NCBI GenBank assembly: GCA_964563165.1
Contig: CAZLWA010000092.1
Coordinates: 1-24,859 of the forward strand
Source of the DNA: CAZLWA01 sp964563165
GTDB lineage: Bacteria; CLD3; SB21
Direction of reading: 5' to 3'
DNA: 24,859 nt
In this document: in pieces, positions 1 through 7,800 of the stretch
How positions within the stretch are numbered: position 1 is the first letter of the stretch
Layout of the letters: each line of letters begins with the position of its first letter
Position numbers and translations under genes: made by a program
Notes under the pieces: model-generated
What the model was told of the DNA's origin: nothing
Databases searched by the model: none
The model's input: the letters and a program-made list of their open reading frames with translations, nothing else

Positions 1-5
1 TTCAT
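1..5 (-). CDS. 5' end of a leftward gene cut by the window edge
   Basis: Only the start codon and two further bases are inside the window. On the minus strand an almost perfect Shine-Dalgarno AGGAGGT (complement of 14-20) is followed after 8 nt by ATG (5-3). A second in-frame ATG at 11-9 lies only 2 nt from the Shine-Dalgarno, so the start at 5 is preferred. Nothing can be said about the product. The call rests on the ribosome binding site alone. Confidence 0.5.
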
Positions 6-21
6 ACCCATACACCTCCTA

Positions 22-282
22 AAACGAATTCTTGAAAACCGGGAAAGTTTCCAAATAACAAGCCCCCGGGAAAATAACGAATTGAGAAAAGCTAAAAATT
101 ATCCTGAAGAAGACTTTCAGAATGACGACGTGCTTCGCAAAGGGGAATACCTCAACAGAAAAGTAAGGCTTTTGAAATTAGATTGCAATAATTATCAATG
201 AAAGAAAAGCAGAGTGAAAACGGATAGGCATGAGAATAATTCAGTTGAATTAGTACCCTTCAGGGAATATATTGCTTAAAAC
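22..282. other. Intergenic region, no gene recognised
   Basis: About 260 bp lie between the leftward gene start and the terminator-type hairpin at 283-314. On the plus strand all frames are broken. Only tiny ORFs are present (198-227, 9 codons; 230-253, 7 codons), and they lack ribosome binding sites and any regulatory codon run, so I do not call a leader peptide. The promoter of the glycosyltransferase unit must lie here or overlap the hairpin. A weak TTGAAA near 174 has no good -10 partner. Confidence 0.4.
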
Positions 283-314
283 AAGCCCTTTGGTCGTACA
301 AAGGGTTTTTTCTT
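283..314 (+). terminator. Intrinsic-terminator-type hairpin in the glycosyltransferase leader
   Basis: CCCTTTG (286-292), a 6-nt loop and CAAAGGG (299-305) form a perfect 7-bp stem. It can be extended by one G-U and two A-U pairs, and it is followed by TTTTTTCTT (306-314). It ends only 18 nt before the ATG of the glycosyltransferase and no rightward gene precedes it. It is therefore either the end of a small unannotated transcript or a leader attenuator. Confidence 0.65.
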
Positions 315-332
315 ATCGTTAGAGATCGCTTC

Positions 333-1013
333 ATGTCAAATGACTTTCTCATCCTTGTTCCTGCATACAATGCCGCATCGACATTGGCTTCTCTCGTGGA
401 TAAGATTCGCAAACAAGCCGTTTCGGCCCGATGCGATATACTGGTTGTCAACGACGGTTCCGGCGATCGAACCGCTGAAGTCGCAAAAAGCAAGGGCGTC
501 GCAGTGATCACACACGCGAACAATGCCGGGAAAGGAGAAGCCCTCAAAACAGGATTTCGATTCGCCATTGAAAATGAGTATCCCGCGATCGTCACCATGG
601 ACGCCGATCTGCAGCACGACCCTGAATCCCTGTCTTCTTTGATCCGGCATTTTTCCGAAGGCCGGTACGAGATTGTTATCGGTTCCCGGCATTTTGACCG
701 GACGAAAATGTCTTTCGCGCGCATCCTGTCGAACACCCTGACGTCTTACCTGCTCTCTCTGCGCACGGGATTTCGTATTCCGGACAGTCAATCCGGTTAT
801 CGTATCATGAAAACCGATGTACTCAAACGTATCCGCCTCACAACTTCGGGTTATGAAACGGAGTCGGAGATCCTTATTCGCGCGGGCAAAAACAAATTTC
901 GCATCGGCTTTGTTCCGATCGAGACAATCTATGCCGCAGAAAAAAGCCACATTCGTCACTTGCGTGACACGTTCCGGTTCATTAAAATGTATTTGAAGAC
1001 ATTATTTGATTAA
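333..1013 (+). CDS. GT2 family glycosyltransferase, dolichyl/polyprenyl-phosphate sugar synthase type
   Basis: This 226-aa protein has the GT-A fold signature of DPM1-like GT2 enzymes, which move a sugar from a nucleotide donor to a polyprenyl phosphate at the inner membrane face. Visible motifs are VPAYN at residues 9-13, NDGSGDRT at 40-47, the metal-binding DAD at 90-92 followed by LQHDP, GSR at 117-119, DSQSGYR at 151-157 and ETESE at 175-179. There is no C-terminal membrane pair, so it resembles the soluble or peripheral class. The ATG start gives an N-terminus that begins directly with the first beta strand; only a weak AGAGA precedes it. It ends 16 nt before the DedA gene, which suggests co-transcription. 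The sugar donor cannot be told from sequence. Confidence 0.88.
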   Translation: MSNDFLILVPAYNAASTLASLVDKIRKQAVSARCDILVVNDGSGDRTAEVAKSKGVAVITHANNAGKGEALKTGFRFAIENEYPAIVTMDADLQHDPESLSSLIRHFSEGRYEIVIGSRHFDRTKMSFARILSNTLTSYLLSLRTGFRIPDSQSGYRIMKTDVLKRIRLTTSGYETESEILIRAGKNKFRIGFVPIETIYAAEKSHIRHLRDTFRFIKMYLKTLFD

Positions 1014-1029
1014 TTGGGAAGAGAAAATT

Positions 1030-1671
1030 ATGGAAATGCTGAAAGATCTTCTTGATCTGGTTATTCACCTGGACCGGCATTTGGCGGAGCTTATTGCACA
1101 GTACGGAACGTGGACGTATGCGATTCTGTTCCTGATTATTTTCTGTGAAACGGGGTTGGTTGTGACGCCATTCCTGCCGGGTGATTCCTTACTCTTTGCT
1201 GCCGGTGCGCTCGCGGCGATCACAACTTTGGACGTAAACTTTTTGGCTCTGGTCCTGTTTATTGCTGCCGTTGCAGGCGACAATACCAACTATTGGATCG
1301 GTTATTTCACAGGCCCGAAAGTGTTCCATAAAGAAAATTCCCGCCTTCTCAACCGTGAATATTTGATCCGGACACATTTATTTTATGAACGGCATGGCGG
1401 TAAAACCACTATCATCGCGCGTTTCATGCCAATCATCCGGACGTTTGCTCCATTTGTCGCGGGTATCGGGCGTATGACGTATGGACGATTCTTAGCGTAC
1501 GACATCGCCGGCGGAATACTTTGGATCGGATCCTTCGTCTATGCCGGCTATTTTTTTGGAAATATTCCTGCTATCAAAGACAATTTCACGCTGGTGATCG
1601 TTGGAATCATTTTCGTGTCACTGCTTCCCGGCTTGATCGCTTTTATGCGCGGAAAATTAAAGAAGCCCTGA
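1030..1671 (+). CDS. DedA family membrane protein (polyprenyl-phosphate/phospholipid scramblase family)
   Basis: This 213-aa integral membrane protein is of the DedA/VTT family. Members have been shown to return undecaprenyl phosphate or phospholipids across the cytoplasmic membrane. Family hallmarks are Glu40 with the re-entrant PFLPGDSLLF at 47-56, AGDNTNYWIG at 82-91, the RFMPIIRT block at 131-138 followed by PFVAG at 141-145, and GxxxW near 161-165. Several hydrophobic helices are visible (about 28-40, 70-83, 155-178, 186-206). I chose ATG at 1030 because GGGAAGAG at 1017-1024 sits 5 nt upstream. A TTG at 1006 would overlap the preceding gene and has no such site. The pairing with a polyprenyl-phosphate glycosyltransferase fits carrier-lipid recycling, which is an inference. 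Confidence 0.88.
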   Translation: MEMLKDLLDLVIHLDRHLAELIAQYGTWTYAILFLIIFCETGLVVTPFLPGDSLLFAAGALAAITTLDVNFLALVLFIAAVAGDNTNYWIGYFTGPKVFHKENSRLLNREYLIRTHLFYERHGGKTTIIARFMPIIRTFAPFVAGIGRMTYGRFLAYDIAGGILWIGSFVYAGYFFGNIPAIKDNFTLVIVGIIFVSLLPGLIAFMRGKLKKP

Positions 1672-1705
1672 CTACTTTGGTGAGAAAAAACATTATCCTG
1701 AAGAA

Positions 1706-1788
1706 TTGCCACAAAGGCACGAAGACACCAAGATTCACAAAGGAATTAAGAATTCTTATTGCTTAGTGCCTTTGCGTCTTTGCGGCAA
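1706..1788. repeat. Imperfect inverted repeat of the CACAAAGGCACGAAG type
   Basis: The left arm 1706-1732 and right arm 1762-1788 match at 21 of 27 positions when one is reverse-complemented. The centre is an AAGAATTCTT palindrome at 1748-1757. The arms are low-complexity runs of ACAAAG/ACGAAG words. Similar 'ccacgaaggcacgaag' inverted repeats are, from general knowledge, scattered in many unrelated bacterial genomes. The element lies between the DedA gene and the bidirectional terminator and codes for nothing evident. Confidence 0.65.
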
Positions 1789-1826
1789 ACTAATCACATT
1801 CTTCGTTCTTCCTCGAGCTAATAAGA

Positions 1827-1858
1827 AAATCCCGGTACGTGTGACCGCATCGGGATTT
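1827..1858. terminator. Bidirectional intrinsic terminator between DedA and the giant surface protein
   Basis: AAATCCCG (1827-1834) pairs with CGGGATTT (1851-1858), giving an 8-bp stem. Rightward it is followed by TTTTTA... starting inside the arm. Leftward it is followed by TTTTCTTATT on the minus strand. It serves the converging glycosyltransferase-DedA unit and the leftward giant gene that stops at 1885. Confidence 0.75.
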
Positions 1859-1884
1859 TTATTCAGAAAAATAATCTCTTCAAA

Positions 1885-4800
1885 TTATTTTATCAACATC
1901 ATCTTCCGCGTTTGCGTAAAACGGTCATTGCCGTTGATCGCCGCCGCAGTGATCCGATAAATATAAATACCGCTCGCCACGGACTGGTTATATTTATTCA
2001 GCCCGTTCCACACGGCTTCATGGAAGCCTGCCGACATGGTGCCGTTATCTGCCAGCGTTGCAATTTCCTGCCCGAGTATGTTGTATACTTTCAGAGTCAC
2101 TTTTGCGGACAGAGGCAATTCATATTTGATCGTCGTACTGGGATTGAACGGATTCGGATAATTCGGTTTTAGGGAGAACTGCTTCGGCAATTGCGTTCGC
2201 AATACGACTTCATCATGATACTTAAGAGAGCCGTCATACGCCACATCCGCCAGCCGATATGCGTAGGCCATTCCTGCCTGAACATCCGCGTCAACCTGAA
2301 CATAGTCCGTTGCCGATGTCTTCGTTCCCTGGCCCCTGATTCGCATGACCGTCTTATACTCATTCTGTGTGGGGCCCAATTTTCCTTCGCTGCTCATGTT
2401 CGCCAATTCCTCATCGGTAATTTCCTTCCTATCCACGAACCAATAAGCGTTTTCAACTTCACTTTCCGTTCGCCACTCCAATCGCACTTTTCCTTCCACA
2501 GGAAGCGCTTTGAAATAAGCCAGCTCGACCGGCAGCGTGTTTCCGGCAGCAATACTGGCAATGACGTAGTACGCACCGCCGGCTCCGGAACTCTCATTTC
2601 CATATATAATATTAGCAGTGGTTCCTGAATCCTTGCCTGCCGGTGCGAGTGTAAAATAGCCTGCGCTCTTAGTGATGGCACCTCCTATGTACGCCCAATT
2701 GAGACTGTCTGTAGATCGCAGGATCCTGAGACTGTCCGGACTGGCGACTCCCTCAGAATCTATACTGTTAGTCCTAAAGCTCAACACAAGAGTATCGGCT
2801 GTGAAAGCGTTCCCGCCGATCAGGTCAACTCGATAAAAGCGCGTAATAGAAGTGCCTGTTATTTCAGCGGGCGCCGTCGTAATAGTAGCCCCACGCGGAA
2901 TGATCTCAACCCGCACTGTCGGAGGAGTTGCCGTTGAAAGACCGCGAACTTTTATGGGCCGATAAAATACTCCGCTCCCGACTGGAAATTCTCGGAAAGC
3001 ATCTACGCTGGCCGGAAATCTGATAGCCATCTTGCCGTCCACGTAAGCGGTGGTATCTCCGCCAACAATACCCGCCGCCGCGTTCTTATACTTCAGCATA
3101 TTGCCAAAGCCCATTTTCATGATACCTTTGGTCAGGGTAAGAGTTCCCGCCACATTCAAGCTGTCGTTCGTTCCTGCAACAAAAGTCAGCTTACCGCTTC
3201 CGCCGGTTCTGTTAATCGTTAAATTGTTCAGCGTACGAACGTAGGCAGTTCCCGTGGTATTAAATTTCAATGTGTCCAATGCGCCTGAGCCATTGATCGT
3301 GAGATTCGCTGAATCGCCGATGATGGACCCAGTTCCGCCCGGATAAGTTACCGTGCCCGCTAATGTCCAGGAATTGGGCGTTACGGAAGGAGCTCCCGTA
3401 AGGGAAAGCGTTCCTGAATTAATAGAGAGCACTCCGTTAACCGTAATCGCTTGATTCGTGTCGAGGAATGTAACTCCGGCCGCATTATTAATTGTCAAGT
3501 TATTAAAAGTCACGGCAGTCGGATTTAGAGCGGTGACAAAAGTCTGGTAAGCCGTACCGTTCAGGGTAACTGTGCTATTTCGCAAAGTTAACAAACTGCG
3601 GTTATTAAAGACAAGCCTGACGTGGTTGCTGGCGGTTATGTTGTAATTGTTCGTGCTAACGTCAAGGGTTACACGGTCACCTACGATCAATGAATCGGTC
3701 GTGATATTACCTGCCAGAGTCTTGACTCTCGCTCCGGTCAGAGCCGTAAGATAAAGTTTGCCATACGTGGCGCCGCCGATAGTTTGATTATTATCCATAT
3801 TATAGAAAAACCGGCTTCCGACATCAAACGCATACGTACCAAAATTGGTCGGGAATGTGTTTGTTCCGCTGTCCTGAATGGCCGCTCCCGACGCAAGGAC
3901 CAGCGAATCCCCTGTTCCGGATACTGCATTCATGGTGTTGCCGAACATTCTCAAGACTCCGGCAGTAACTCTAAGGTCGCGTGCAATAGTAATATTCGAA
4001 TTGAGAGACTTAGTCGTGCTGTTAATGAACACCAATTCATTATAATTGGTTAAAGTACCCGGCAGAGTGAAACTCGTAACTCCACCGTAAGTAATCGTTC
4101 CGCTGTCCTTCGCCACGAAATTCGTGTAAGTTCCGGTCGGTAATTGCGGAACACCTCCCGCTGCACCGCCCGCCGCCGGGTTGAGAATAAGGGTACCGAC
4201 GCCGGATACCGTTCCGATGCTATGCGATACGGATGTACCGGTGATATTCAATATGCCCGGTCCGGCAGTTGATCCATTATGAGAATCAAATAGAACAGAA
4301 CCAACCGTGATTGCCGTTGCGCCGGTCACGGAGACAGTTCTGCCATTACCGATGACTATGGGACTGCTCGCAGTCGGAGTAGTTAATGTCGGCGCCGTAT
4401 CAAAGCCGTTAGTGGACCATGTTGCGGCGGCGTTCCAGTTACCGTTGGCAACGCTGTAAAAAGTTGTGACCGCGCCAAATTCGGCTACCTGGCCGGCTGT
4501 ATAATCTGCTTGAAGAACGCTGGGTCCCGGATTAGCATACGTGATGGTACTATCATTAGCAAAGGGAGTGGGGTCATCGGCCATTACAACCGTTGCATTG
4601 GCCGGAGCGCCCGTTCCGCTCTGCCACGTGAAAGGAACAAAATAGGCGCCAACATAGGTCGCATACGTGCCCGTAGTCGTTGCGTTTTTGTAATCGAAAA
4701 CCAGCGTATCCTGTATATCGGCTGCAAATCCGGTTTTGCTGACAGTCCAATAGTAATCGAGGATATTGCTTCCTCCGCCTGTTACATTCGGATGCGCAGA

Positions 4801-7800
4801 AGCCACCGGAATCACTGTGACCGTACCTGCGGCCGGAGTGGCGCCGGCATTGGAGATAAAAATTCTTGCCGGTGTGTAAATGGTCCCCGTTCCAACAGGG
4901 AAAGTGAAATCCTGCGCGTAGGCGGGATACGCTTTCGTTACTCCCACATCAGCCGCTGAACCGTTTGTCTGGATCATCCGTCCGCTGTATCTTGTGCCGC
5001 CTTGAATCGCAGTAGACAATGTGTCATTCAAAACGAGTGCATTGGTACCGATGGCAAGAATTCCATTAGTAAAAGTCAACACGCTGTCCACAGTTAACGT
5101 TCCGGACGACACCGTCACTCCGGTACCGCCAAAACTGTTATTGATGGTCAGGTTATTAAAGGTCGTAGAACCGCTGATCGACTGATTCACGGCAGCGCTC
5201 GTAAATGTAACGAGCCTTTTATTCGTGATGGCATCGAATTTACCCGCAGTAGTCGTCCAGTTTCCTCCAACCGTAAGATCCGTACCGGCCGCCAACTGAA
5301 TGGTATCGTGACCGGCGGCGGTATTGTTGAGGGTTAAATTGGTTACCGTTATGCTTCCTGAAATAATCTGAGGACTCGTGCCTGTGGACCCGTTGAAGGT
5401 TACAATGGCTGCACCCGTACCGTTATTATTGAAATTGCCTTGCGTGCGGGTAAAGTTACCCCCTATGGACAAATTGAAATTAGCGCCGCCGTTGTGCGTT
5501 CGGAAAGTTCCGCCAGCATTCACATTAAGAGTAAAATTATTCTTGATAACCAAAGCAGCTGTCTGCGAAATATTGCCGGTGAAGGTATTGGCAGGACCGA
5601 TCGAAAGATTGTACAGCGGAACACTTCCACCCGTTGTGGTGATCTGAGCGTTGGCGGCGCTGACCAGCGACGGATCGAAGAGATGCACGGTGCCTCCGGT
5701 TACCGTACTCGTGACCAGCGTGCCGATATTGATGATATTCTGATTGTTTGCAAACCTCCGCAGATCCAGTACTCCGCCGGTCATCGTAAAGTTACTGGCG
5801 GCGTTATTGGAAATTTGAAACACATCATTGGCTGAAATTGAAAATCGCCCGACAACTACCGAATCTCCGGACATAGTAAATTTGAAAATGGTTCCTCCGT
5901 TCGCACGCAAGTTTGCTCCGACCCGGAGAACACCGGTTCCGATAACCTCCACAAACGCCGCGGTAGAATCGTATTGGAGTTCATTGGTTGCTCCCGCTGC
6001 GAGGGTCCCTATGTTGACGCTTCCCGCGGATACTTTCAGGCTGCCTTTCATGTACACACCATCCGTACCGGCGCTGCTAAGCTGAACGGTACCGCCATTC
6101 ACCCACAACCGCGTGCCGCCGGGAATACTAAAATTACCTCCGCCTGTGCTCAGGTCAACCGCAGGGCTTGAACCCTGGCTTGTCAGCTTAAATGTTCCTC
6201 GCAACAAAGCCAGAGGCTTTTGAGGGCCACCTGCAGATCCGGAAATCGTAAAGACGTTTGAATTGACATCCAGGATTTTCGACGTGTCGGCGCTGACGCC
6301 GCTTCCTTTGTTCACGACAAGCTGCTCAAAATTAGTTTTAGCAGCGGTGGTCCCGGTGATAGAGGCGCTTGTGGTGCCGCTGAACGTAACCTTGCTTGTT
6401 CTTCCGCCGCCCGGGCTCATATCGAAAGTTCCGTCGTTAATCAGGCTGCCACTAATGATCAATGAATTCGCAACCGTGGCTCCGCTCGTGGAGACGTCAA
6501 ATGCGGCGCCGGACCCAACGGTAACATTTCCGGAAATTGTTATTGTACGCGCGGTGATATTCGGGAAACGAAGTGTGTCGCCGGTACCTGTTATTGTCAA
6601 ATTGCCTCCGCCGGCGGCGGCTCCGGTCAAAGTGATATTACCGACGGCTGAACTGGCCAGGTTAACTTTCGTTCCGCCGGAAATAGTTACGTTTCCGGAT
6701 ATGGACAAGCCTGAATTGAAAAAAGTTTTGATGCCTGCTCCGGTAATTAACATATTCCGGTAGAGCGTGGGGGAATTCGGGATGGTATAGGTACCGCCGC
6801 TCCATTCAACGGTTCCTCCGGTACTGCTTAATAAAGCAGTATAATTTCCACCGGGAAACGTCGCACCGTCAATAGTAAGTTTTCCGGTGCCGGTTACAGT
6901 TCCGAAATTGTGGCCGGTTAATGCGGTGGACGTAATGTGAAGAACTCCTGAATCCACCAGGCTCGCGCACGTTCTGCCTGTGTTGATCACATAAATAGAA
7001 TCGCCCATCTGAATTTTTACCGGACTGTTTGGGCCGGGAGAAGATGAAGCCGCCGTTGAATCGTGATAACCGACATTGGACCATGACAGAGCGTCATTCC
7101 AATCTCCCACAGGATGCCGGCTGAAGAATGCGGTAACCGTGCCAAACGCGTCATTGAATGGCGAAGTTTGCCCTGCCGTAAAGTCTCCATCAACCGTCGT
7201 GATGAACCCGGCGCCATTTCCGTCAAAGACGATCGTATTTGCTCCGGATGCACCATTGATGTTACTGGCCTGCTCAGTGCTCCAGGAAGTTGTCAATGAC
7301 GAATAACGCCCAGGCACCCAGTTACTGACCGCTCCCAGTACCGACGAATCGGCGTTATCATAAGTGTAAATATGTTTCACACGGAGGTTGCTGAATCCTG
7401 TACTACTGGCGCGCCAAAAATAAACCAATGCCGGCGCGAATCCGCCTATGTTTGTTTTTGTGGGGACGGAATCATGAACAGCGACAACTGTAATGGTACC
7501 CGATGCGCCCGTTTGAGTTACGTTCAAAGTTGCCGGCGTGTATTCTCCGCTGACTCCTACCGGCCAGGTAAACGATCCGGTTCCGCTAAAGTTTTTAGTA
7601 ATACCGGTTGCCGAACTGAGACCCGACACCTGAATCATTTTAGAAGAACCCGGGGAACTGACGCTTACCGTCGCGGAGCCTCCGAAAATCAATGCATTGT
7701 CCCCGATGTCGATCTTTCCCGTGGTTAATGTTAAAGTGCCGTTGATGGTCATGCTATCGGCATTCATGGTCGCATTATTCGCATCGTTGAGCTCCAGATT

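Noticed and set aside
336..959. Minus-strand frame of about 207 codons opposite the glycosyltransferase
   Set aside because: It is an antisense shadow. The plus frame has all the GT2 motifs.
1006..1029. TTG start for the DedA protein at 1006
   Set aside because: It overlaps the preceding gene, has no ribosome binding site, and adds eight residues not needed by the family. ATG at 1030 has GGGAAGAG upstream.
98..1705. 14-mer ATTATCCTGAAGAA at both 98-111 and 1692-1705
   Set aside because: One shared 14-mer is about what chance gives in 25 kb. The flanks are only loosely alike.
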